A DNA stretch of 64,000 nt from CAVQBP01 sp963848195 (GTDB lineage Bacteria > Bacteroidota > Ignavibacteria > Ignavibacteriales > Ignavibacteriaceae). Shown here piece by piece: positions 17,030 through 24,765 of the stretch (positions are counted from its first letter, which is position 1; each line of letters begins with the position of its first letter). The position numbers and the translations under genes were made by a program. Under the pieces are notes generated by a model. It saw only the letters and a program-made list of their open reading frames with translations, ran no database searches and had not been told where the DNA came from. The stretch lies in assembly GCA_963848195.1 (NCBI GenBank), contig CAWKCY010000009.1:62001-126000 (forward strand). Direction: 5' to 3'.

Positions 17030-18012
17030 TGCTTCTGCTGTGCAACTATTATATAACATACAGATGTAATGCTTTTTGTGAGTTTTGCCATTTTGCCTCC
17101 CATGAAAACTTTAATTCAACCCCTTATGCAAAACTTGAGGACTTCAAATCAAATGTTGAGCAGATTGCCGGTCTTGGAGTTAAGTTTATCGATCTTACGG
17201 GAGGTGAGCCTCTCCTTCATAAAGATATTCATCTTATGGCTGAATATGCTAAACAGTTTAATATGCAAACTAGCATTACAACTAACGCTTTGCTTTATCC
17301 CAAATTTGCCGAAAAGTTAGCCGGGAATATTAACCTCTTGCATTTTTCTCTTGATTCTCCTGATGAAGAAGAACACAATAAAATAAGAAAAGTAAACTGC
17401 TATCAGCATATTTTTAGAAGTATTGATATTGCAAGATCTCTTGGTGAATTCCCTGATATCTTATTTACTGTTACAAATGAAACATATTTGAAGCTGCCAA
17501 GGATGCATGAAATAGCAAGCAGGTATGATCTGGTTTTATTGGTAAATCCGGTTTTCTCCTATTTCGGAAATCCTGGATTATCAGATGAAGCAATAGATTA
17601 TATTGAAGATTACTGTGAGGGGAAATCCAATATTTATTTAAATAAAGGATTTCTAAAGTTAAGAAAAGACGGCGGTAACGATATAAATAACCCGAGCTGT
17701 AAGGCTGTTTCAAGGGTTATTGTAATTTCCCCTTATAATGAAGTTCTACTGCCGTGTTACCACTTTTCAAATGATAAAATAAAAATTGAAGAGCCGATAA
17801 AGCAAATCAGGAAGTCGGAAAAGATAAAGTATTTTAAAAAAATGGAAGGACGGTTTGATTTCTGCAAAGGATGTACAATAAACTGCTACTTTGAACCCTC
17901 ATTTGCTTTCCCTACCAATCTTTATGCTGCGGCAAGCTTAAGTTCTAAATTTAAATACAGTTATCACAAGCTAATTAAACAGAAGCTGGTTAAAAGGATT
18001 AGAAAGGTTTGA
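17029..18012 (+). CDS. Radical SAM protein with C-terminal cysteine cluster
   Basis: A 327-aa radical SAM enzyme. The [4Fe-4S] motif CxxxCxxC is C13-C17-C20 in TYRCNAFCEFC, and the SAM-contact GGEPLL follows. The C-terminal part has further cysteines (NPSCKA, LLPCYH, and C279/C282/C286 in FCKGCTINC), like a SPASM-type auxiliary cluster domain. Substrate is unknown; relatives include peptide- and lipid-modifying enzymes such as HpnH-like proteins. It starts within the GT2 stop (TAATG), so it is translationally coupled to the glycosyltransferase and deacetylase. A role in modifying the same lipid or polysaccharide is inferred. Confidence 0.82.
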   Translation: MLLLCNYYITYRCNAFCEFCHFASHENFNSTPYAKLEDFKSNVEQIAGLGVKFIDLTGGEPLLHKDIHLMAEYAKQFNMQTSITTNALLYPKFAEKLAGNINLLHFSLDSPDEEEHNKIRKVNCYQHIFRSIDIARSLGEFPDILFTVTNETYLKLPRMHEIASRYDLVLLVNPVFSYFGNPGLSDEAIDYIEDYCEGKSNIYLNKGFLKLRKDGGNDINNPSCKAVSRVIVISPYNEVLLPCYHFSNDKIKIEEPIKQIRKSEKIKYFKKMEGRFDFCKGCTINCYFEPSFAFPTNLYAAASLSSKFKYSYHKLIKQKLVKRIRKV

Positions 18013-18031
18013 AAGATATCTCTTTTTAGTC

Positions 18032-18157
18032 ACAATTGGACCTAGATATTTTATTGTTAACCGTTTTAATTGTTCTTATTTTTACCGGTCAGATTTGTAA
18101 TTCAAATTACGCAAATTAAAAGATGACATCTTTTAAAAGAAGAATAGGTCCAATTGT
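18032..18157. repeat. 13-bp inverted repeat with ~100-bp interior
   Basis: ACAATTGGACCTA (18032-18044) is the exact reverse complement of TAGGTCCAATTGT (18145-18157). The interior holds a near-palindrome around GTAATTCAAATTAC and the AAAGATGACATCTTT palindrome. It could be a small MITE-like element or a large hairpin; no transposase is nearby. Confidence 0.45.
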
Positions 18158-18212
18158 TATTAAAATTTAAGTTAAGATAAACATTATCTTTAAAATTAAA
18201 GATGTCATCTTT
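18119..18212. promoter_or_regulatory. Paired AAAGATGWCATCTTT palindromes
   Basis: AAAGATGACATCTTT (18119-18133) and AAAGATGTCATCTTT (18198-18212), 79 bp apart, with a related AAGATAA-ACA-TTATCTT at 18174-18190. They lie upstream of the outer membrane protein/site-2 protease pair. Same motif as before fumC and before the polysaccharide operon. Confidence 0.55.
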
Positions 18213-18256
18213 CGAATACTTATTCTTGTGTAACTTCATATAGTAATCAGAAAATT

Positions 18257-19084
18257 ATGCGGTTTGTTTTTCTTTTTTTATTCAGTTTAACTTTTTTATC
18301 AGGTTCATCTGCTCAAGTCAAAGGGGAATGGTTTCCCTCAAATTTAAACATTCAGCCCTTCACGGCAAATTTTATCGAACCGGCAGCCGGGTTTTCTTAT
18401 TTGCTGGGCGAAAAAGAAATTGAGCTTGATATTGGAACATCTTCGGATATATATCATTTGACCCAAAATAATTCTGTTTTATCTTTTGGTGCGGATCTTT
18501 TTACTTATACCAGGCTGAGAGGAGAAAAAGAATTCCATTTTCCTGTTGATTGTGTGGACTATTTGTTCGGCATAAATGCCGGATATAAAATTACAGACTA
18601 TAATAAAGAATACGGTTTCCGCTTCAGACTAAGTCATATCAGTGCTCATTTTGCCGACGGGCATTTTGATACCGGTTCCAATCAGTGGAGAAACGGAAGA
18701 AAACCAACTGTCTACAGCAGGGAATTTATTGAACTTTTTCCGTTCTATAAGATTGACGCATTTAGGATTTATGTAGGATTAACATATATTTTCCATACTA
18801 CTCCTAAAGGTATAGGTAAAGGTATTTATCATATAGGATTTGATCATTATTTTGATAGTTTATTTAGGAAAAATATTTCACCCTTTATTGCTTACGACTT
18901 TAAATTGAGTAATATAGACAAATATTCCGGCAATAATATAATTTCAGCCGGGATTAAATTTGGAAGATACGATGCTAAGGGATTTAGTATCGCTGTAAAA
19001 TATTTTTCGGGCAAAAGTGTTCACGGTGAATATTTTGATGTAAACGAACAATATACAACTTTAGGAGTTAGTCTGGATTTATAA
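18257..19084 (+). CDS. Outer membrane protein, DUF1207-like
   Basis: A 275-aa exported protein with a clear signal peptide (about 1-19, ending SSAQ) and a run of alternating-hydrophobicity strands consistent with a small outer membrane beta-barrel. FTANFIEPAAGFSY and the RLSHISAHFADG block (loosely like the R-x-x-H-x-S-SH-x-GD pattern of DUF1207 proteins) support a tentative DUF1207 assignment. The last residue pattern (LGVSLDL) is typical of barrel ends. Its stop overlaps the start of the site-2 protease by 1 nt, so they are coupled. Function is unknown. Confidence 0.65.
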   Translation: MRFVFLFLFSLTFLSGSSAQVKGEWFPSNLNIQPFTANFIEPAAGFSYLLGEKEIELDIGTSSDIYHLTQNNSVLSFGADLFTYTRLRGEKEFHFPVDCVDYLFGINAGYKITDYNKEYGFRFRLSHISAHFADGHFDTGSNQWRNGRKPTVYSREFIELFPFYKIDAFRIYVGLTYIFHTTPKGIGKGIYHIGFDHYFDSLFRKNISPFIAYDFKLSNIDKYSGNNIISAGIKFGRYDAKGFSIAVKYFSGKSVHGEYFDVNEQYTTLGVSLDL

Positions 19085-20097
19085 TGGAAGATTATTACGA
19101 ACGAACATATTTGGAAAGTGAAACTAAGCAAAGGAAACTGCGCAAAAAAAATAGATATCTTCTCCATATCGGTCTTTTTTTAATTACATTCTTTACTTCA
19201 ACAATTGCAGGTGCAGAATGGATAAGGGGCTCATTTGGAGCTTCTTATGAAATTTCTTTTTTACTTAAAGGTTTACCGTATGCCTTTTCAATTATGTTTA
19301 TAATTTCATGTCATGAATTCGGACATTATTTTGCAGCAAAGTATCATAAGGTCAATGCAACTCTTCCATATTATATCCCCTTTCCATCTATAGCCGGATT
19401 TTTAAATTTTGGAACAATGGGAGCTGTAATTCGAACTAAATCTCCTATTTATTCCAAAAAAGCTATGTTTGATATAGGCGTTGCAGGACCCATAGCAGGT
19501 TTTGTTGCCTGTCTTATTGTCTTAATCTATGGATTTACAAATGTTCCCGGAGTTGATTATTTATTAAAAATACATCCCGATTTCTTTTCACCTGGTTATG
19601 GTAAAAATGCGTTGAATTTAAGCTTTGGTAATACATTGCTTTTTTCATTTTTCAAAATAGTATTTGTTAAAACGGGACAATTTTTCCCCCCTATGTCTGA
19701 AATTTATCATTATCCGTACTTATGCGTTGGCTGGTTTGGAATGTTTATTACTGCTATGAATATGATTCCAATAGGTCAATTGGACGGCGGACATATTGGA
19801 TATACAATGTTTGGCGGTAAAAATCATTTTAAAATAGCAGTAATTTCTTTTGTCTTATTGTTTGTTTTTGGAGTCTCGGGGCTCATAGATAATTTGATGG
19901 AATTAAATTTAAATATTGGATGGTCAGGCTGGCTTTTTTGGGCTCTGATTCTATATTTTGTTATTAAGATCAAGCATCCTCCCATTCCGGATGATTCCGA
20001 TTTGGATTCTACAAGGATGTTCATTGGTTATTTAAGCTTTTTTATTTTTATAATTTCATTTTCACCCATTCCGTTTATGGTTACCATAGGGGGATAA
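19084..20097 (+). CDS. Site-2 protease family protein (peptidase M50)
   Basis: Intramembrane zinc metalloprotease of 337 aa with about seven membrane segments. The zinc motif HExxH is H77-E78-H81 (CHEFGH), and the second motif NMIPIGQLDGG (about 225-235) supplies the Asp ligand. There is no PDZ domain, so it is a short form close to plant EGY and related bacterial proteins. Relatives cut membrane proteins, often anti-sigma factors; the substrate here is not evident. It is translationally coupled to the upstream outer membrane protein, so a role in envelope stress or envelope protein turnover is plausible. Confidence 0.9.
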   Translation: MEDYYERTYLESETKQRKLRKKNRYLLHIGLFLITFFTSTIAGAEWIRGSFGASYEISFLLKGLPYAFSIMFIISCHEFGHYFAAKYHKVNATLPYYIPFPSIAGFLNFGTMGAVIRTKSPIYSKKAMFDIGVAGPIAGFVACLIVLIYGFTNVPGVDYLLKIHPDFFSPGYGKNALNLSFGNTLLFSFFKIVFVKTGQFFPPMSEIYHYPYLCVGWFGMFITAMNMIPIGQLDGGHIGYTMFGGKNHFKIAVISFVLLFVFGVSGLIDNLMELNLNIGWSGWLFWALILYFVIKIKHPPIPDDSDLDSTRMFIGYLSFFIFIISFSPIPFMVTIGG

Positions 20098-20154
20098 AAA
20101 ATAGGGTATTTTTTTTTCCTTGAGTGGTTCTGTTTAAGAAGTTAATATTAAACT

Positions 20155-20946
20155 ATGAAAAAATACATTTTGTTCTTACTTATACCCATCATTCTAGGGG
20201 GATGTGAAAAAAATTATAATAATGTTGTCGATAATCAAATTTCATATCAAGTTGAATCTATAAACTCTGTAGATAATTTTATTTATGCACCATCCGATTC
20301 TTTAATTACTATAAGCATGGATGTTAATTCACCGTCTAATATAAGGGAAATATATGTCGATATTTATTCTTCAGATGACAATAAATTAAACGATTCTCCG
20401 GTTCAATTGTATGATAACGGGGTTATAGGGAATGGGGATACAACAGAAGGTGATAATAAATATTCTACAAGATTTCCTTTAAGCAGGAGCTATCCAGTAG
20501 GGACATATACAATTAAGTATTATGTGACCGATATAAATAATAATATTAAACAGGTTGCGGTTAAATCTTTTGAATATGATAATAATCAGAATGCTCTTCC
20601 ACCGCAGATCTCTAATCTTTTTGCTCCCGATACAGTCACAGTGGCGGACCCTAAAAGCGTGATCTTTATGACTGTGTCTGCATCAGATCCCAACGGGTTA
20701 GGCGATATTAAAGAAGTCTATTTCATTACTTATAGACCTGATGGTTCAACATCGAATAATAAGAACCAAATGTATGATGATGGTGATGATTTCCATGGAG
20801 ATTTTAAAGCCGGCGATGGCATATACTCAGTCTTTATACAAGTAACACCTCAAAATCCTAAAGGGACTTATAAATTTAATTTCAGAGCTTCTGATCGCAG
20901 CGGTAAATTAAGTAATCTTATTTCTCATAATATAGTAATTCAATAA
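20155..20946 (+). CDS. Lipoprotein with Ig-like domains
   Basis: A 263-aa lipoprotein: signal peptide with lipobox LGGC, lipidated Cys at 17. Two similar ~110-residue beta-rich units follow, each with a pattern like YDDGDDFHGDFKAGDGIYS (GDxxxGDGxYS), the mark of Ig-like repeats in choice-of-anchor X type extracellular proteins. The repeated Asp/Gly loops may bind calcium, though this is not shown. It directly abuts the start of the secreted propeller protein (no gap), so both are made together and probably meet at the cell surface. Confidence 0.75.
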   Translation: MKKYILFLLIPIILGGCEKNYNNVVDNQISYQVESINSVDNFIYAPSDSLITISMDVNSPSNIREIYVDIYSSDDNKLNDSPVQLYDNGVIGNGDTTEGDNKYSTRFPLSRSYPVGTYTIKYYVTDINNNIKQVAVKSFEYDNNQNALPPQISNLFAPDTVTVADPKSVIFMTVSASDPNGLGDIKEVYFITYRPDGSTSNNKNQMYDDGDDFHGDFKAGDGIYSVFIQVTPQNPKGTYKFNFRASDRSGKLSNLISHNIVIQ

Positions 20947-22554
20947 ATGATAAAGACTCTAATTTTAGTTTTATTATTCATAAGCATTTCCATATCCTAT
21001 TCTCAAAACATTCCTAAATTATTTAAATTTAATAATAGGAATTCTGCTGCAGCATCAGGTAATAGTACACCCGGAGGTAACAGTATCACTGATATTCTTA
21101 CAATTGGGGATACAATATGGGTAGGTTCAGGTAAAGGGTTGAGTGTATCGGTAAATAGAGGAGAATCATGGACAAATTTTTATGGAACTCCCGATTTCGG
21201 AACTGAAGATGAATCTGCAATGGGATATTATAAAGGCACATTCTGGGTGGCTACCGCTCATTCGAAAGATGTGAACGGACAGAGTGTTGATCAGGGGAGC
21301 GGGCTTCATTTTACTTCTGATAATGGTGCTACATGGACAAATTTACCTCAGCCTGTTGATGATCCCGGTGACTCTATTTTAATATATGGAATTAATAATA
21401 CTATTAATCTTCCCGGAGTTCGTGCTTTACCAGTAACTGTAACTGAACAAAATATTACCTATGATATTGCATTTACTCCCGGTTATGTCTGGATAACCTC
21501 CTGGTCAAGTGGATTAAGAAGAAGTTCTGATTTGGGAAAAACATGGCATAGGGTTCTCCTTCCTCCCGACTATTTGAATAGTTTAAAACCGACAGATACT
21601 GTTAAATTTTCCCTGCAGGTCCAATCTGGTGATTTCGGTCCGGAAGCATATTTAAATCATGTAGCTTTTTCCGTTATAGCAACTGACGATTCTACCATAT
21701 ATGTAGGAACAGCGGACGGTATTAATAAAACTACAGATGCCAATAATCAATATCCAGCCTGGATAAAATTTAACCATCAGAACCAGGATGAACCGATAAC
21801 CGGAAACTTTGTTGTGGCTTTAGCATATAATTCTTTCAACAACACAATATGGGGGGCTACCTGGACTGCCGAAGGTCAGGATGAATTTTACGGTATTAGT
21901 TCTTCTTCAGATGGAGGGAATTCTTGGACCTCATATTTACAGGACGAAAAGGTGCATAATTTTGGTTTCAAAAATAATGACGTTATAGCGCTTTCCGATG
22001 ACGGTGCATTTAGAACAAATAATGGAGGTGTCAACTGGTTATTGCCTACTTCAATTATTGATAAAAATACGAAAATTCCACTTTCGGAAAAAGCTTTTTA
22101 TTCCGCTGCTTCACAGGGCAATGATATCTGGCTCGGTTCAAATGACGGATTGGCAAAAATAACCGAGACGGGTAATATTATGTGGTCTGGTGATTGGAAG
22201 GTCTACTTCTCTTCTGAACATTTAAATTCAAGTTCGGAAACTTATGCCTACCCGATTCCATTTTCTCCTAAACTTGATCGCCTTAAAATTAAGTACAGTA
22301 CAGGCGGTAAAACGGAAAATGTAACAATTAGAGTTTTTGATTTCGGGATGAACCTGGTTAGGACTATCATCCAAAATGCCCAACGCGGTAATCCGGTAAA
22401 TGAAATAGATAATGGAGGAACTTCATCAAATGGTGTTATTGATTTCTGGGATGGGAAAAATGATAACGGAGATATTGTCCCGAATGGAGTCTATTTTTAT
22501 AGGGTAGAAGTTGGTGATAATAACTCATTCGGGAAAATTTTAGTTATCCAATAA
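20947..22554 (+). CDS. Secreted beta-propeller protein with FlgD-like T9SS tail
   Basis: A 535-aa exported protein with a signal peptide (about 1-19, ending SYSQ). The body has repeated DxGxTW-type Asp-box turns (VNRGESWTNF, SDNGATWTNL, SDLGKTWHRV, SDGGNSWTSY), typical of a sialidase/sortilin-like beta-propeller. The last ~90 residues (VTIRVFDFGMNLVRTI ... WDGKNDNGDIVPNGVYFY) match the FlgD-like Ig domain used as a type IX secretion C-terminal signal. It is likely secreted or attached to the surface by T9SS. It follows the lipoprotein without a gap and precedes two PorV-like genes. Confidence 0.82.
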   Translation: MIKTLILVLLFISISISYSQNIPKLFKFNNRNSAAASGNSTPGGNSITDILTIGDTIWVGSGKGLSVSVNRGESWTNFYGTPDFGTEDESAMGYYKGTFWVATAHSKDVNGQSVDQGSGLHFTSDNGATWTNLPQPVDDPGDSILIYGINNTINLPGVRALPVTVTEQNITYDIAFTPGYVWITSWSSGLRRSSDLGKTWHRVLLPPDYLNSLKPTDTVKFSLQVQSGDFGPEAYLNHVAFSVIATDDSTIYVGTADGINKTTDANNQYPAWIKFNHQNQDEPITGNFVVALAYNSFNNTIWGATWTAEGQDEFYGISSSSDGGNSWTSYLQDEKVHNFGFKNNDVIALSDDGAFRTNNGGVNWLLPTSIIDKNTKIPLSEKAFYSAASQGNDIWLGSNDGLAKITETGNIMWSGDWKVYFSSEHLNSSSETYAYPIPFSPKLDRLKIKYSTGGKTENVTIRVFDFGMNLVRTIIQNAQRGNPVNEIDNGGTSSNGVIDFWDGKNDNGDIVPNGVYFYRVEVGDNNSFGKILVIQ

Positions 22555-22561
22555 GGAGTTA

Positions 22562-22615
22562 AAGAGCAAGTTCCCACCTAAGCTAAAGCTTCGGTGGGTA
22601 CACAAGAGCAAGTTC
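22562..22615. repeat. Hairpin flanked by 12-bp direct repeats
   Basis: AAGAGCAAGTTC occurs at 22562-22573 and 22604-22615. Between them is a strong hairpin, CCCACC-AAGCT ... AGCTT-GGTGGG (22573-22598). The arrangement looks like a small hairpin element inserted with target duplication, or a tandem duplication. AAGAGCAAGTTCAAG recurs at 60787-60801. Confidence 0.6.
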
Positions 22616-22633
22616 AAGTACAATGAGGTTTTT

Positions 22634-23611
22634 TTGAAAAAGTTTTTAATTCTGATATTTGTTGTGTCTATTCAAATAGTTTTTGCTCAGCCGAAAGCTA
22701 GTAAAATAAGCAGTATGCCAGGAGCTTTCAGCAGGTTCGGATTTGGTGCGAGAGGTGTGGGTATGGGGAATGCAATGTCTGCTGTTACCGAAGGAAATTT
22801 AGTCTCCTATTATAATCCCGCTTTATCTGTTTTCCAGGATGGCAATTTATTCCAAACATCTTACTCCTTTCTTTCCCTTGATAGATCTTTGAACTTTTTG
22901 AGCTTTACCAAAAGATTTGATCTATCATCATCCAGAAAAAAGGCTAGCGCCGGTATCAGCGTTGGTATAATAAATTCCGGTGTAAGCAATATAGACGGCC
23001 GTGATAATGAGGGTGCCATAACCGAAAATCTATCCACTTCTGAAAATCAATTCTTCCTTGGATTTGCTAATAGATTCTCTGAAAAATTATCAATAGGTCT
23101 CGCAATTAAATTTTATTATTACAAGCTCTATAAAGATATCAGTGCTACCGGTGTAGGCCTGGATTTCGGAGGACTTTATAAATTTAACGACCATTGGAAT
23201 TTATCCTTGATGATTTCCGATATTAATAGTAAATACAAGTGGGACTCTACCCCTCTTTACGGTCAGAGTGGAACAACAATAGATGACAATTTCCCTATTT
23301 TGAAAAAAATCGGTATCAGTTATACGGAGAAAAATGCCGGCTTAATAGCTGCCGTAGAATTTGAAAATAGTAACGGCGGTACAAATATTTTAAGAGGAGG
23401 AGTTGAATATAATATCTTTGATAAGTTATATATAAGAGCAGGTGTAGATCAATTTAATCTAAGCAACTCTGATTTCCCGGCAAAGCCTGCATTCGGGTTC
23501 TCCTATTTTAAAGGCTTCGATAATATTATTATCGGAGTTGACTATGCCTTTATGGTTGAGCAGTATTCAGGACAGGATAGGCATCTTGTAGGATTGAGTG
23601 TTAATTTTTAA
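22634..23611 (+). CDS. PorV/PorQ-family outer membrane protein (first copy)
   Basis: A 325-aa outer membrane beta-barrel protein. It has a signal peptide (about 1-18, ending VFAQ) and the family's N-terminal mark RFGFGARGVGMGNAMSAV, then LVSYYNPAL, as in FadL/PorV/PorQ (UPF0164) proteins. PorV works with the type IX translocon to release or attach cargo; PorV-like paralogues are common in this lineage and their individual roles are unclear. The start is TTG, preceded by a T-rich stretch and a weak GAGG. It follows a T9SS-tailed cargo gene and precedes a second family member. Confidence 0.78.
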   Translation: MKKFLILIFVVSIQIVFAQPKASKISSMPGAFSRFGFGARGVGMGNAMSAVTEGNLVSYYNPALSVFQDGNLFQTSYSFLSLDRSLNFLSFTKRFDLSSSRKKASAGISVGIINSGVSNIDGRDNEGAITENLSTSENQFFLGFANRFSEKLSIGLAIKFYYYKLYKDISATGVGLDFGGLYKFNDHWNLSLMISDINSKYKWDSTPLYGQSGTTIDDNFPILKKIGISYTEKNAGLIAAVEFENSNGGTNILRGGVEYNIFDKLYIRAGVDQFNLSNSDFPAKPAFGFSYFKGFDNIIIGVDYAFMVEQYSGQDRHLVGLSVNF

Positions 23612-23622
23612 TAACAATACAG

Positions 23623-23638
23623 CAATTAAACAATTTAA
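23623..23638. repeat. 8-bp direct repeat (CAATTAAA/CAATTTAA)
   Basis: Two 8-bp units directly follow the first PorV-like gene and end 2 bp before the start codon of the second. Same family as 13178-13209 and 33184-33215. Confidence 0.5.
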
Positions 23639-23640
23639 CA

Positions 23641-24540
23641 ATGAAAAGAATATTTTTACTTCTAATTATTATAGTTTTTTCGATAACAAGTTTTCCTCAA
23701 TCTGCAGGTAATTCCGGATTATCATTCTTGAAATTAGGTTTCGGAGCGAGGAATGTGGCAATGGGAGATGCAGGTGCCGTGGCTTCCAATGATGTAACAT
23801 CTCTTTTTTATAATCCTTCTAAATTAGCCGGAAAAGAGAATTCAGAAATAATGTTTATGCATAATCAATGGATTCAGGATATAAAAAGCGAATTATTAGG
23901 AGTTGAATTTAATTTTTTAAGTCTGCCTTTTGCCTTAGGAATAAATGTAACCTCAGTAAATGATATTGAAGTTAGAACTAAACCCGGGGATCCTGAAGCT
24001 ACATTTAATGCTAATTACTTCTTCGTCAGTTTATCAACAGGCTTTAATTTAATAGATAATTTAAGCTTTGGTACAACAATAAAGTATTTATATGAAGGAT
24101 TATATACTGATGAATCAAATGGAATGGGATTTGATTTTGGTTTAAATTATAAAACTGACCTGGAAGGATTATCATTAGCAGCAGTCATAAGGAATCTCGG
24201 TTCTATGAATCAGTTAAAATTGGAAAAAACTAAACTTCCAAATGAATTTAGAATTGGTCCTTCATATAGCTTTATTCTTCATTCGGATTTTGAAATAACT
24301 GCGGCAGCAGAATTTCTAAAATATTTGCAGACTGATGATACTCATTTCAATCTTGGAGGAGAAATTTTATATAATAATTTAATTGCACTGCGTGGCGGTT
24401 ATCAAACCGGATATATTTCCAAAGGATTTACAGGGGGAGTAGGTTTAAGATGGGGAAATCTTAGCTTCGATTATGCCATTTCTCCTTTTGAATTGGGATT
24501 AGGTTCGGGAAATTCTATATCACTTAATTTTAAATTCTAA
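23641..24540 (+). CDS. PorV/PorQ-family outer membrane protein (second copy)
   Basis: A 299-aa barrel protein with signal peptide (about 1-19, ending SFPQS) and the family block KLGFGARNVAMGDAGAVASN followed by SLFYNPSKLAG, closer to the PorV consensus than the upstream copy. Strand-like alternation continues to the end (ISLNFKF, an aromatic C-terminus typical of barrels). It lies 29 bp after the first copy. Together with the cargo gene upstream they form a small secretion-linked group, but which, if either, is the working PorV cannot be said. Confidence 0.82.
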   Translation: MKRIFLLLIIIVFSITSFPQSAGNSGLSFLKLGFGARNVAMGDAGAVASNDVTSLFYNPSKLAGKENSEIMFMHNQWIQDIKSELLGVEFNFLSLPFALGINVTSVNDIEVRTKPGDPEATFNANYFFVSLSTGFNLIDNLSFGTTIKYLYEGLYTDESNGMGFDFGLNYKTDLEGLSLAAVIRNLGSMNQLKLEKTKLPNEFRIGPSYSFILHSDFEITAAAEFLKYLQTDDTHFNLGGEILYNNLIALRGGYQTGYISKGFTGGVGLRWGNLSFDYAISPFELGLGSGNSISLNFKF

Positions 24541-24552
24541 TTTTCTATATTA

Positions 24553-24654
24553 AAAGATGTCATCGTTCTAAAATGAACAATATCATTTGTAGATTTTTAA
24601 TTAAGATTTAATCCAGAAAAACCCGACTTTTAAAAATTAAAGATAATCATCTTA
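24553..24654. promoter_or_regulatory. Paired palindromes before the polysaccharide operon
   Basis: AAAGATGTCATCGTT (24553-24567) and a degenerate AAAGATAATCATCTTA (24639-24654), 86 bp apart, in the 225-bp gap before the polysaccharide operon. Same motif and similar spacing as before fumC and before the 18257 gene. It is the weakest of the three loci because both members are imperfect. Confidence 0.45.
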
Positions 24655-24765
24655 TCAAAATATCGATTCTTCACAGTTTCTGTTATTACTTAAGGAAATA
24701 AAGGAAAAATATTCTTAATTTATATAATCATTATATTCACTTTCCATCGGCTATATATTTTAATA

